Positions 13,001-28,000 of a stretch of DNA of 64,000 bases are shown piece after piece. Below the pieces are notes generated by a model, which saw nothing but the letters and a program-made list of their open reading frames with translations, was not told where the DNA came from and searched no databases. The DNA is from Anagrus nilaparvatae. Lineage: Eukaryota > Arthropoda > Insecta > Hymenoptera > Mymaridae. The stretch is from contig JAKSXM010000007.1 in the NCBI GenBank assembly GCA_022575985.1, positions 18,602,501 through 18,666,500 on the forward strand. Direction: 5' to 3'. Within the stretch, counting starts at the first letter, position 1, and every line of letters begins with the position of its first letter. The position numbers were made by a program, and so were the translations under genes.

Positions 13001-16000
13001 TGCCAACTTGTATTTTTTGTAAAAATAAAATTTTATTAAATACATCCTGTTTGAACAAATACTGAATCTAATAATATTTTTTTATAGATTTTTATTGATA
13101 ATGTATTTTTAGTTTTGCAAAATAAAATATTATTTGAACTGGAGCCATAACTTTAATTTACATCACCTATTGTAAAATTGAATTAAATTAAGTAATTATT
13201 TTGACATATAAAAATTAAAATATGTAGCTTAGAATTTTAACAAATCCATTCATTTTTTTAAAAATTTATTTCATAAAAACCTTAACCCATATTTTTTGGA
13301 TAGTACGAAATTACATGAACAGTACAGTACGAAGCCCAGATAGGCATAAATATATTTTATACTAAAAGTACCAATTAGGTAAAATTTTTTTAAGGGTTGG
13401 AACTGTTATACTTTAATAATAATATAATAATATTAAATATTAAAAACAATAGGTTACCCGTCTTTATTTACAGTAAGACGGGTTTTCATTGCGTAGGCTT
13501 CTAACCTTTAAAAATAGCAGCTATGATTTTATAAATCTGGGCTGACAATATAGGCTAATAATTTTGTTTGTTTTATATATTTTTTCGATTATTAGGATAA
13601 AAATGCAGCAATAACTGGTAGTTTACCACGTCGAAGAACCCGACCATCAGAATATATTGCTTCAAATCGTCAAAGTACTGGTAGTCGATATCAACAAAGT
13701 TTAGGCCATAATGGTCATACAACCATTATCGTTAAATCTCCAAGTCCTGAACCAAGGTTAAAAGCTGTATCAGCTGAAAGCTTAAGATCTCCAAGTCCTG
13801 GAAGTGACTTATATGCTGATGCTCTTGACTCTCAACATTGTCAACACTGTGGAAGAGAGGTAAAATATTTTTAGTCTTAATTATCAAAAAATTTTTTAAT
13901 TATTGTTGTTAGATTTATTTGTAAAATAATTTTTTAATCAATAAAAATTTTTTTTTTAAAGGTATCGGAAGAAATAGTTCAACCACCAGCTGGTTTTGCA
14001 GATTCTCCAGAAGGAATTCAAAGGTCCTCGATACAAAGACGTTCTGGTCAAAGATTATTTAAAAAGTTCGAAAAAAGGTTTAGATCTGTTGAAAGAGAAG
14101 ATCGAAGACATCATAGAAGTAATAATGGAAGATCCGATGTGAGAGCTAAATCAGAAGAAAGAGGCGTAAAAACAAGTCCTAGATATGGAGAAGATTTTGC
14201 AAAGAAAAGATTGCAAGTTCGAAGTACGGATGCTAGCTTGGATATACTTACTGGTATTTGAAAAAAACTATTTGCATAATATTAGACAAATGTCAGTAAA
14301 AAAATTTTTTTAAAAAAATGCGAACTATCTGATAAAACTTTTTTGCTTTCTCTAAAAGAATTTAGCAAATACGCTGCGCTGTCCCTAATAAAGTTTATTA
14401 ATAAAAATTTATAGATTTCTTAAAATTTTCAAATATTTATTTCCCTGTTTCTTTAGATTTTTTGATATACTGAATCTTAATCTCGTGAACTTTTTTTTTG
14501 CAAAAAATGGGGCATTGATCAAGAATTATGGGGATCTTTTTATGAAAAATTAATATTTTACTCTTCAATTAGCCAAAACCACCCCTAAAAGGGATAATTT
14601 TGCTATTTTCGTACTTTTTAGGCTAATTTAAGGGTGAAATGTTAATTTTATCTAAAAAAAATCACCGAAATTCTTTCTCAGCGACCCAGAAAACCCCTAT
14701 GTGCTGTATCAATGTGCTAATATATAAAAAATGCTGCATTTTAGGGGTAGATTTAGCTAATTTAAGGGTGAAGCGTCAATTTCTATACCCCCCCTCCCCT
14801 ATATTGACTGGAGTTAATGAGCATTTTGATCTGAAACATTCAATTTAAATGATCTAACGCCGTACCTGCGTAATTCCGCTCTGAAATCCAAAGAAAGCCA
14901 AAAATAAATACTTTTGAATTTTTTAAAATTTTAGTGAAAAAACATTAAAAACAATAAATTCCATCAAAATCACAAACCACACACCTAAAACTAAATTTTT
15001 AAAGAAAAATTTCGATCATAAATTTTATATGGACAAACCCATATATATATAAAACATAAATTATTTTTTATGCATGAAAAATAAATTGAATTGATTATTG
15101 AATTTTCATCTGCTCATTTAAAATATAATTTAATAAAATATGAATATTAAATAGTATAATTTAAAAATTTTCAAAATTATCATTTTATCATACATGCATA
15201 AAAAATTCATTAAATTTAAAAAAAAAAGTTTCAAAAAAATTTTCATTACAATTTCAGCTATACTTATTTTTTTTTAACTAGGTTTAAAAAAATAAGTTAG
15301 AAATTTTTTTTTATAATAAAAAGAGAAAAGCTTTTATAAAATATTGAATATCGATTTAGATGCCTATACCCATTTTCCAAACAATATAAATTACAAAAAA
15401 GAATAATTCATATATTATTTTTGTGTTGCATTAAAAATTTCTTTAAAATAATTATTTTCCATAGGACGCGAAGACGAAGAAGCATACATCGAACCCTATA
15501 CCAGTGGTGAATGGTTATACATAAGTGAAATAGATGAAAGTCACGTATGGAAAAAGCCATCAAATAAAGATGACGATAATTTATTAGCAGATAATTTAAA
15601 AGACAGAAGATTATCAATCGAATCAACAGAAAGTGAAAATAATTTTAGTAAAAAATATCAATCAGTAACCCACCGAATGATACATAGAAAAACAAGTGGT
15701 GAAATGTATAAGAGAATACAATCTAAATGTTTAGGTAAGTTGACATATTTTATTATTTTCATAAATATTCATATAATAATAAATCATAATTTTTCAACTA
15801 TATATATAGTTCATATATTACAAACTATTTACGGATAGTCAGTCTTTAACATTCATGGGATTCTCGCGCATGTTATACTTATAAAGCTTGCTTTTATATA
15901 TTGCGTGTAAATATATTTGCAGAAAGTAGAAAGAGAAATGGGTCGTGACCTCGTATACAATTTTATTATATATAGATATAGTACTTTTTTTAATGCTTTA

Positions 16001-19000
16001 ATGTGTATTAGTTTTTATGGGGAGAAAATATTTATATGTGCGTGACATTTTTTGACTTTTTAAATCAACGCATAAAATATTATTATTATTATTATTATGA
16101 AATACCAAGAAATATTGGGCAATTTACCAAAAGTATGCAGAATATATACATAGACGATTAATTATATTATATACTGAATGATTAACCGTCTTAATTAATT
16201 ATAATGCGTAAAGAAATATTCGTGGTTTTAAAACATTTTAAGTATTAAATTTATACCCACATAACGGAGCATAATTATTATTATTAATCTCTATTAAATT
16301 TCATTGTATTATTTATTGATTTCATTTTATAATATACACGAGAAAAAACTTATTTTTTACATTATAGATTATGTAAATATTTACTCGTTATAAAAGAGCT
16401 TTGAGCTTTTTAATATTTTGTTTACTAGAAGTAATGAAAGATTTATGTAACAAAGAAACAATACCACAATGATACTGTGGTTTTGAGGTCATTGATATTT
16501 CTAACCCTGAAGAGATTCTACATTATAGGTTTTTTGGATCTTTGAACCCGAAAATTATGGTTTTGATTGTCGGGGAGCACCCTTACATCTGCAAAAAACA
16601 TCCCTTGTTAGGATTTTTAACAAAAAACATATTTGTTGGGCGGGGTACCATTGGAATTCGAAAATCAAAGGGGGGGGGTAAATGTGTATGATTTAAGGGA
16701 GAGGGGCTCAAATATGTCCAATTTAAGAGGGGGGCTCAAATTTTGTTTGAAGGCTGTAATACTATTTTCCAACATATGGGATACAAAAATTTAATATAAA
16801 CATCTACCCACAAAAACGTATATCATACCAAGTATAAAGAATACAAAAATACTCCTAAGAAAGAATATCTTTTGCTTATTTAAGGGTGTTCCACGGATTT
16901 TCAACGAGCAAATCTGCGATTTTCGCGTTCAGTGACCCAATATATTTGAGTAGAAGAAATCTTGAGGGTTACATTACTAAATATTTATTTTCAAAAAATT
17001 TTATTAATTATTTTGTTGATTTAAAATTTTTATTTTAAAAAAGTTTACAATATTAAATATAGCATTATTACTGGAATACATGATTGGAGCCACATGCATA
17101 AAGAAACTGAAAGTCCTAAAATCCATGTCCATTATTGACTAAAATTTTTTTGATTTCGTAACGACACTTTTCAACATATAAATAAGTTTTAACATGTAAT
17201 ATATTTAGGCGTATTTTAAGCATGTCATTTGGGCTGGATAAATTGTGCCATATTTGGGGGAAGGGGGAGTCAAATGGACTTAGAATAATTTGAATTTAGG
17301 AACTTATAGAATAATAAGAATTTAAGGAGCTTAAAATTATTTTTTATGCTTTGAGAACTTAAAATTATAAAAGCTTCAAGATTCAAAATATTATTTAAAC
17401 ATGTTCCATGTTTGTTGACTGTGAATTCATAAACCGGTTGTAAGTTTTTTTCGTCTATTGAGTCCGACCCTTCCCCACTCTAAAGAAATTTTTATCGTTC
17501 TCTCATTGGCAGATTTAAATTCCGGACCTAAAGTTACAGAAATTTCCGTTAACAGCGCTAATTTTTAACTTCTGTCATTGGTGCCAGACCTAAATTTAAA
17601 CAAGGAGTGGGGAAGGGTCAGACTCAATATGGGTTTAAGTTTCCTAAAATTTTTTTACCCCCCCCCCCTTCTTCTATGTTCATTTACGAAGTATATGGTC
17701 ATTTAGAATCTGAAATTAAGGTTTTTTTATCGTAAAGAATGCATTTCGCAATCGATTTAATAAAAAGAAACACGATAAAAATTTTTGGGAGCTTGAAGCA
17801 GTAAATAAAAGTTTTGTGACCGATAAAACTTTTTTCTCGCAAACTGACATTAAAACTGCAATTTAAAAATTGTTCATAAAAACGAACTTTATAGCTTCGA
17901 TTGTCTATCACTGTCGACAACTTAGTAATAAAATATATAATTATTTGGGGCTTAAAAGAATAAAACAAAATTACATATTGCACAAAATATACAATATCTA
18001 ATATTAGAAAACCACTAATATTTGTTTAAAATTTTTGTTGTGAATTCCAACTAGTGAATACTACAAAGATCCTCGAGTATATACGTGAAACCTTTTAAAG
18101 ATACAAGCAGTAGGATATAAAATAGAATATTACAGATTCTTAAATTTTTTATCTTTCTTAAGATATTAAATGAATACATCATGAGATAACTTAGATATTC
18201 AAGAAAATTATATTTAAAAAAGAGGTTGAACACATTTTTCTAGATTTAGGATATAAATGTTCTTTGCGTTTTGCATCCTTTAGATACTATATAGAAAAAG
18301 CTCATTTCATATTATGCATGACAAATCTATTATTCAAAATATTCATGTAATTTTTTATATTATGTTTTGTCTTTTTGACATGATTCAAGAAAAAAATTCA
18401 ATTTTTTTAAAATTTAGCTCACAGCTTACTGTAATTTTTTGAAAAAAAATATATATACCTAGAGTGGACCTAAAATTAGAGTTTTGAGAAAAACTTTGCT
18501 CCCCGGGTTTTTTTGTGAAGTTTTGGTCATAAAAAGTTCCCAGCTCCAAGGATTTTGATTTTGCTTTGCAAAAACACGTGCCTGTAAGCACCTCAATTTT
18601 CCCATTTAAATAACATGGGAATTTTGACTTCTCAGCTTTCTAATTTTGTAACGTGCTGAAAAAATTTTTTTAAACACTACCAAACAGATAGAAAATGATG
18701 TTTAGACATATAAAAACTGATCCCCAAAATTATAGCAGTCCCAGAACACTTTGTTTTATCAAAATAAAATTTTTTAAAATCGCAATCTTTCCATTTAAAA
18801 TACATTGTTTTTTATTTATAGTGTATTTTAAATGAGAAAATTGCGATTTTAAAAAATTTTATTTTGATAAAACAAAGTGTTCTGGGACTGCTATAATTTT
18901 GGGGATCAGTTTTTGTATGTCTAAACATCATTTTCTATCTGTTTGGTAGTGTTTAAAAAAATTTTTTCAGCACGTTACAAAATTAGAAAGCTGAGAAGTC

Positions 19001-22000
19001 AAAATTCCCATGTTATTTAAATGGGAAAATTGTGGTGCTTACAGGCACGTGTTTTTGCAAAGCAAAATCAAAATCCTTGGAGCTGGGGACTTTTTATGAC
19101 CAAAACTTCACAAAAAAACCCGGGGAGTAAAGTTTTTCTCAAAACTCTAATTTTAGGTCCACTCTAATATACATGTAGACCTAAAACCTTACCCCAATTT
19201 CCTAAGATATTATTTAATGATTTAAAGAAAACGAAGTTTCAATAATAATAAGAAAGCTAAGGTTATGAGTCGTATAAAAATTTTACTTCTTTACGATTGA
19301 TTTTATATTATGTCACTGGGGATAGATGTATAGTATCCTTTAGGGAAACAAATGGTAATAAGAAATAAAAATTAGATTTTATTACTACTGCTTTTCAATT
19401 CCAAAAATATCTTTAAAATATAAAAATTTTATCATTTTATATCAAAGATTTTATATAATAGGTCAGTAGTTTATTCAGAATTTTAGTATGTGTTTAATTT
19501 TAAATATGATTTTTGACATTTTGTATATTTAAATATTCGCTAAATTTAAGGCATTAATAGATAATTAATTTAAAATAATGCAAGAGTATTAGATTGGAGC
19601 AAACTAGATCAATAGTTTTTTAATTATTTAGATTTACAATAAGATACAGGATATTTTAGGATAACTATAGTGATTTAGCCCCCGAAACCAAACATAACCT
19701 AAGTAGTAGCATCCAAAAAGTTATCAAAAATCTTACTGATTCCCGTTGGAATTAGATCTCTAGGTCACTACAAACCCAGAAAAACCTAAAAAACCGTTTT
19801 TTGTATTGTTTTTTTTTTTTTTTTTTGATTTTATTTAATTTCTCCGACCCATAAACAGATGATACTCTACTAATAGGTTAAAAAACTTAACATTTCACCA
19901 TTTTTCAAGAAAAATTTTTTTCTGGGTCTTAAGTGCCCCTTTAAGACCCCTAGATATGATTATTAATTTTCCGAAAATCGGTTTTTTGAACATAAAAAAA
20001 TGTACTACCCTTAAATTGTTTTTATCTGTGCTTTATGTATATTTTTGTTTTTTAAATGCATAAGGCGCGAATGACCCGTTTTTTTTTGTGTTTTTTTGGT
20101 TTCTCGGGGTCTTTCGATACCTAGAAGTCTAATTTCAACGGGAATCAGAGAGTTTTTTGATAATTTTTTGGATGCTACTACTTAGGTTAGGTTTGGTTTC
20201 GGGGTTCAAATATTTATACTTATCTGGAAATAGCCTTTTGAAGCATATAGTATTTAGACCTGCATAAGCTAGGGATGTGCGGTTACCCAATTATTTAGGT
20301 CGGGTAGGATTTTGGGTAAACCCAAAATCATTTATAGGGATGCAGGTACTGTTTTGAATCGTAAATTTTATTAATATTTTTCGTAAATTATAGGTAATAT
20401 AATTTTTTTTAATAAAGGTAATTTTAATAAAATTAAAATAAAGACTCAACTTTTGGGTCGGGTTCCTGAAAATTCGAATAACCGCACGCTCCTAATATGA
20501 ACCCTCTTAAGATAAGAAAAAAATTTTGTTGATTAAAATTATATTCAAAGTCGAACAACATAGTACAATTACTTCACTTCAATTTTCAAGTCATTTACTT
20601 CAAAATTTTTTCGATGATATTCTCGCTTAAAGATTATCAAACTCGCAAAAATAAAGATTTAAAATTTGCTTAAGAAAATAAAGCAGGTGTAAAGCAAATA
20701 TTTTCAATAAGAAACTAAAATAATGGTGGATTTATTAGAATTCTAATAAGAAAACTTTATGTATGAGATTCCTTCAATTTTCGAGTAAATCAAAAAAATT
20801 CCATTAGTTATAAATTTTTCAATTTTCAAAGGATTGAAGTCAATTTATTTAAAGTTTCGTAGACCAAATTTTTTCTCAAATGCTGAATTCTCTTTTTTGT
20901 TTCAACTATTCAATATATTATTATTATTAATATCCATTTAAAGTTAACTTAGAATAACATTAATTATATTAAATTGTTAGGAAAAGGGTTTTTCCTTAGC
21001 TGAAAAAAGTATAAAATACTTACGCTAAAAATTTAAATCTAATGTAGCGAATATTAGTTTTTTATTTTCTTATTTCTGGAAAATAAGAATATGAAAATTA
21101 ATATTTTTTTCATTGACGTTTCTAAAATCTAGGTTTCCTTGTCAAAATCTGAAAATTACATTTATGTTGAACAAAGATTTTTTTTAATTATGCAAACTTT
21201 CTTATACAATATTGGAAAATTAATTAATATACTATTTGGAGCAGGCCTTAACTGTTTTTAGTAGTCTAAGTTAACTTTAGCAAAAAAACTAACTTATAAT
21301 ACACTTTATGCTACGAAAATTTGCCAGATGCAAGTGAAATTCATTTTTTTTAAATATAGTTCCATTTACTTAACCAGGTATACTTCAACTATCTTAAATT
21401 AATTAGCCAATCCAACCTAAAAAATTAATTTAATTAACAAATTTTATTCAAGAATTTACTAGCCATCCGAAAGAAGTCTAGGCAATTTTCGAACACATAT
21501 TATATGACACCCTTGAAAATACACGGTAACACTGCTTTTGATAAATAAACAACCAAATAGTCGAATTTTCAAGCAATATCTTAGTTTTAAATAATTTGTT
21601 GAATTTAAAGCTTGGATAGTATTTTAACAATTAAAAATAAAGATTCATAAGCTGTTTTATGTTTTTATTACTTATTTATTTCCCCCTCGGTTTACATTTA
21701 CCTAATTTTTATTTATTTTTTTAATTTTATAGATTTTGGTTGAAAATTCAACAAAAGCAGTCTTACCGTGTATGAATGCATAGATATTTCCTATATATTT
21801 ACCTGCATTTGATGAAAGTAGAATCCAAAGTAGTCTTACCGCATAGGTCTATACGGTAAGACTACTTTGGTTTCAATCTATAAAATATAAAAAAAAATTA
21901 AAATTAGGTAAATGTAAATTGTGGGCGAACAAAATAAACAATAAAAATATAAAACAGACTAGAAATCCATAGAAATATTTATTTTTAATTTCTAATATAG

Positions 22001-25000
22001 GTACTATTTGGTTGAAAATTCAACTACTTGTTTGAATCTTCACCTAAACCAGTGTTACCATTGAAAAAAAAAATAAAGAATTTTAAAAACTCATCAAACA
22101 ATAAAAAATAACACAAAGTAAACAAATAAATCAAAAATTATTTTTAGCCTAAAAAAAAAAAATAAATTACATAATAAAAACTATAAAAAATAATAAAAAT
22201 TTTTATTATGTCATAAAAAATAAATTTTGAGAAAACTAAAAAACATTCGTTTATTATAATTTTTCAACTTTATATATACGCTTTATTATTAATGTCTTAA
22301 AAAATCCAAGCAGTGCCTACCCACACAAGACAAATCGTTATGAATTTTTCATTTTCATATTCAAATTTATTTTTTTATCTTTTTAGTCTTAAAACACGTG
22401 TATTCCATTTAAAAATTAAAAATTAAATAATGTATACGAAGAAAATCAAGAAAAATAAAGAAAAAATTTATAATTTAATTATTTATAAGAGAAAATTCCA
22501 AAAAAATTTTTAATATAAAAATAATATATATTTTAAAATAATATACATATTAACATCACCATCATTATGAAAACTATAAATATAAGTGGTCTGGAAATTA
22601 TAGTTGGAATGTGTAAAGAAAATTTTCATAATATAAATAAAACAAAAATTTTGCAAGCTCATATATATATTTCTATCTTTATTATTTTTATACATATTAC
22701 CTTGTCTTTTTTCTTTCGGACTTTTTGTAGTAAGAGCTTTTCTTACTATACATACTTTGGCTCTTACAGTCAGTGGGTCAGGGCGTTAAGACGCATTCCA
22801 AAAAATTTTTTCTAACAATCAACAAATAAGTTTTTAAAAATATTTATGAAATTACAATATTTAATTAATTAATTAAGTGAAAATGGTGTGTGATTCAGCT
22901 GGTAACGAATGCATACTAAAACAAAATATTGATTGTGATGCATCATTAAAAAAATCACTTGAAGAATTACTCAAATCGATGTTAAGAGTTTGGTGTACTG
23001 AGGGACAAGCACTTAATAAACTTGGAGTACCTAAAAATGGTATTTAACATATTTTTTTAAATACAATTCATAAATTTATTCAAATTTAAAATATGATTTG
23101 GTTTAAGTGTACTAATTTAGTCAGTAATTTAAAAAATTTATTTATTTTTAATAACTTCGGGTGAAAAAATGAATGACACCAAGGTTCGAATGCTTGAACT
23201 GATAAGATATATTTGCGAAAAATTGTAATATGGTTAAATATTTATTTCACTATCTTTCCATTTTATTAATAACAGAGATTTTAAAGTATTTAAAAGCCAA
23301 AATTAAATTCATATTCTTCTTTTTGCGTGGGTTGATATTTGTGAAGTGTTTTCAGATTTGAAGAGTCAGGTCCTCGATTCGACGCCCAAATATTTTTTAC
23401 CAAAAGCTAAAAAAAATAATTTTTTAGTTGTAGCCTTCTAGACCTCTAATCTTTTTTATAGCGCTTCTAGTTTTCCTCGTTTTTTGATTTTATTAAAGCA
23501 AGCTTATATTTTTTCTTTTTAATTAACCTGTACTGGGAACACCTTTTTTTGTTTCTCCGCAAGCTCATATTTAAAAAAATACAAGGAAATTAGAACTTTA
23601 GACTTTTTCGAGTTTCAGTGCCTCAAAGTCAGATAGCTGAATTAACTGTATTCCGAGCTGTATTCTTTAAATTATTTCCTGTATACTTTTGATTTATCAA
23701 ACTCATAATCTATGTTGCAAGTTACGTTACCAAAGATAAATCTGATCCAAAATTCAAGTAATGTGAAAAATTTTACTTATCCATGTGAAATTGAAAATAC
23801 TTTAGAAAAATCTGTCTAAATTTTAATAAAATATTATTATTTAATTAGTGCATTTAAATTTTGATTTAATATAACCAAAATTTCGTAAAATTGAAACCAA
23901 ATTTTAAAAATACTCAAAATATTGCTCAGATATTAATTAGGTCATGTGACTTTAAAAATTTAAAGTTTATGGAAAATAAAATTTTAAAGACCATTATTTT
24001 AAATCCTACAAAGCATTGAAATTTACAGAAATTTTGATTTTGATTTACCGTGGATGCTCAGTTTGTATTGAATTCCGGAATAGTATATTTAGAAAAATCA
24101 GAATAAACATAAGCAGTAAATTTTATTTCTAGGTTGGTTTAAAAATTTGATAAGTCACAAATCTAGAGAAAAATTAAAACCGCTAAAATAAACATATAAT
24201 TAATAATTTAATTAAATTCAATAAATACGTAATTAAAAAAAAAAATTAATTTTACTATTCACATAAATCAATGTAATTAAAATTGATTATTCAAACATAT
24301 GTAATTTATTATTTGTTTAATTACTAAATTGAAATATGTAAATAAACAGTATTAACATCATTGTGTAGCTTAAACGTAAAATTAAGGCCGGCGGGTACAT
24401 CCTTTACAAGCAAAAAACAGGGTAGATTTTTGACTAATTTTTTTGGGTACAAATAATTAAGTTAAACATATGAAAATTTTTACAAATAAAAGACAATTTA
24501 TTAAAGAATACTTTTTTTTTCCTAAATTAAATATGGCGCTGATGGTTGCTGTTCCCGCGAAAAGCCTTTTTTTGCTTGCGGGTAGTCCAACGACTGCCAG
24601 AATCGTCTAAAACTCACGAAATTGAAAAATTTTATTTTTTTAACCATATATCTTCTAGATAATGAAACAGAGCCTTTATTCTATAAAAATTTTAAAATTT
24701 ATTTAACTCGAAAAAAAACTGAGTTTTTCGTTTTTTTTTTTTTTTTTGGTTTTTTGGTAATAAAAAAATTTTAAACCAATATTCAAAATCCTTTTCATTC
24801 ATATTCTTAGAAATATTATCAGTAACATTTGTATAAATTTTCGTGATGAATGGTTGAGTAGATTTTGAGCTATACTGCACGCAAGTTCAAAAGACGTTGT
24901 TTGGAGAAAAACGCATTTAAAGTTTTTTTAAGTAAAAAGTAGATGAAAAAAAAACCTTACTGGCTAATCATCTATTCCTGGACCATACAGCAGTCCTTTT

Positions 25001-28000
25001 GCTTGTCTTGTGCTTATTTTAGAATACTATTTACATGGCTTGTTGCCCTCTGCGAGTTATGCTGGCCTCCTTGCTATTAAAAGAGCTTCTATGATCTTCT
25101 CTCGTAATGCTCAATCTGTCAGCATTTTTTGCGAATTTTAAGCAACTACAGTATCATTCATTGGAAATATCAGTGGCTATGAAAGATGCGATCTCCAAAA
25201 TTTTTAGACCACTGTTTTGATACCAGTCGCCTAATAGTTGAATTAAAAAATTCATTTGAATTCTGAGTATGTCCACCTAAACACCTTTCTCATCCCAAGA
25301 AAGGTCTTCGTAAATCAACAACATAATAATTATAGCAGCTGTTGTTAGTCTTAAAAACAAAAGAATTAGCGCGCTCAAAAATCAATAAAATATTCGTAAA
25401 ATTTTTGTGTCGCGTGACCTCATAACTTTTTTAATAATATAAGGATGTTGATTTAAAATTTTGTCTACGTATTTTTGAAATATTTTTATACAGTTAAAAA
25501 AAAATAATAATAATTTGGATGACCCTAAAAGGACCCACCGGCCTTAAAAAAAAATAAACATTAAAAATTGAAATAATGCCTAAAAATTTTTCAATAAGTA
25601 AATTTATATAATATTTATAAGTGTAAATACTCTAAATTTATGCCAATTAAAAACTTTTCAGACTCCTCATACGCGCAAAAAAATATAGTTAAATTATTAA
25701 TCTCCAAGAATTTGGTAAACATAAATTGATAAATTTTTTTTAATTGTAAGTTTTATTAAGAAAAATGAGGTTTTAGTTAAAGCAAAAAAATAATTTATTT
25801 GTAAACTAAATTTTTGGTAGAGGTTTTTTATTTGCCTGTACTATATGAAATTATTGAAAAGCAGGGATGGGCGAATATAAAAAATGAGTCAATCATTAAA
25901 AAAAATAATCAAAAAAATGTTTGCAAAAAAATAATTGATTGCTGGAAAGCTTGAGATTATCTATAATTAAAAATAATCGTGTCAATAGATTTCAGTATCT
26001 ATATGAAAGATTTGAGGATACAAAAATGCGCAAAATACGAGTGAAAAAACGTCATTCAAAATGCCCCAAAGTCTTCTAAGAACATGAATATTTATTGTTC
26101 ATTCTTCTTTAAAATAATGGAATTGACATCAAAATATGTCCAACCAAAATTTGAATTTTGTTCCTGATTCCCGGTTACCTCATGGCATAAGTTTTCAAGT
26201 TGGGGCATTTGCACTTTGCAAAGTCAAAGATTTTTGATAAAACAAAGAATGAAAATACGATTGAATAAATCTACAGGAAATGTTTTTATATTAAAACTTC
26301 TTGAAGTAGCAATTTGTAGCTTTTGAGTTTTCAGACTTGAGCTCTTGCACTTTATCAAAATTAGTGGATTTTTCACTTTTCTGGAGCCTAAACTTCTTAA
26401 CCTAGGAACTTAAAAAAATCGCTTCAGCTTCAGATGATAATTTATTTATATGATCTAAGCAATTTATTTTAATTACCATATAAACTATTTATTTATAGTT
26501 AAAATATAAATATAAATTCAAAATTTATGAAAAAAATTGCATACACGTCAGTATACGAAAGTTTTGCATATAAATCAATTACAGCAAATAAATATTTTTT
26601 TAGCTGAAATTTATAATTAAGCTTTAATAAGTATATGCCAATATATTAATTTTTATAAAAATTAAAAAAAGTAATATAAATCAAATATAATTAAAATAAT
26701 AGTATACGTCAATATATCCAATAAGCATCATTAAATTTTGATCAATAAAACGGAAGGAATTTCAATCTCCTATAGGTAATTTTCAGGATCGTGATAAAAT
26801 TTAATATATACCATATTTTTATAAAAAGCTTGTTTTAAATATACAAAACTATAAAAAAAAAAAATATAAATAAAAATCATTTTTTATGTTTGCAAACAAT
26901 TTTACACTTATGTACTTTTTACAACAAAGTTATAAACTTTTTTTGTTAAAAAATATATATAAAACTTGTCAATTCATGTAAAAAAAAAAGTTTATACATA
27001 AAAGTGTATACGGCTACGTTTAACAAAAATTAGCTGTTGGAAATTCGCAAAAAAGATCTTTTGGGTAATAAGTTTTGTGTATCTATTTTATACAATCAGG
27101 GTTTTAAAATTACAAACTGTTGTATAGATTTTAAGAAAAACGCAAAAAAATATTTTTCTGTGAGTTCCTATAATTTTTAGAGAGAATATTATTAATAATA
27201 TACCAGTCAATATAGGGGGGTGAAAAGGGGGAAAGGTCAGTGTACTTTTTGGCCATCACCAGATTCAAAGGGTTTTCGGATCGCTGACCATGCATCCCGG
27301 ATACTTTTCTATTAGGCAGGCAGCCCATAAGAATCGGTGGTTTTTTTGATAATGAAACTCTAGACTTTTGGCCATTGTACGAATGAAAAACCTGCTGGTT
27401 TCGGAAACTCACCTGTGTGACCCTCTTGAAACCAGGTGACTCACCCAGATGACTTACCTAAACTACCAGGTTTTCCGTTGGTACAATGGAGCATTGGCCA
27501 AAAGTTTAGAATTTCGTTATCTCGTTGGAAAATAGTGCATTTGAATCCGTCAGAGGTGGTTTCAAAAAAGTCACCCTAATTCTTATGGACAGCCTGCCTA
27601 CATGGGACATTGGGAAGAAATTAACTGGATACTCCAGTCAAAATACGGGTTTGGTTGTATTTTTACTGGCGAACATGAGATTTGCTATCCTAGACGTTTT
27701 TTGGGTCGCTGAATCCGAAAATCGGGGTCATTTCGTAAAGAAATGGGGGCTTCACCCTTAAATTTGCAAAAAACTACCCCAAAATGGGGTGTTTTTTACA
27801 TAGTTGCAATTTGAGCGCTCAGATTGGCACCTTACGGGTTTTTTGGGTCGCTGATCAAGAATTTCGACTCATTTTTCATAAATAATTAAAATTTCACCCC
27901 TAAATTGGCTAAAATTCCCCCCAAAAGGGGGTGTTTTTGCTATTTTCGCACTTTGAGCAACCAGGATATGTCCATATAGGTTTTTCGGGTCGCTAATCAA

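Noticed and set aside
655..14253. Exon ends AKSE, PESE, RSSE, GRE as a repeated module
   Set aside because: The shared GA(A/G)|GTA context is just the splice donor preference; upstream sequences are unrelated.
14254..14261. Protein ending at TGA just after exon 5
   Set aside because: Reading stops only if the donor is ignored. Splicing to 15465 restores a long phase-compatible frame. Intron retention giving a truncated form remains possible but unsupported.
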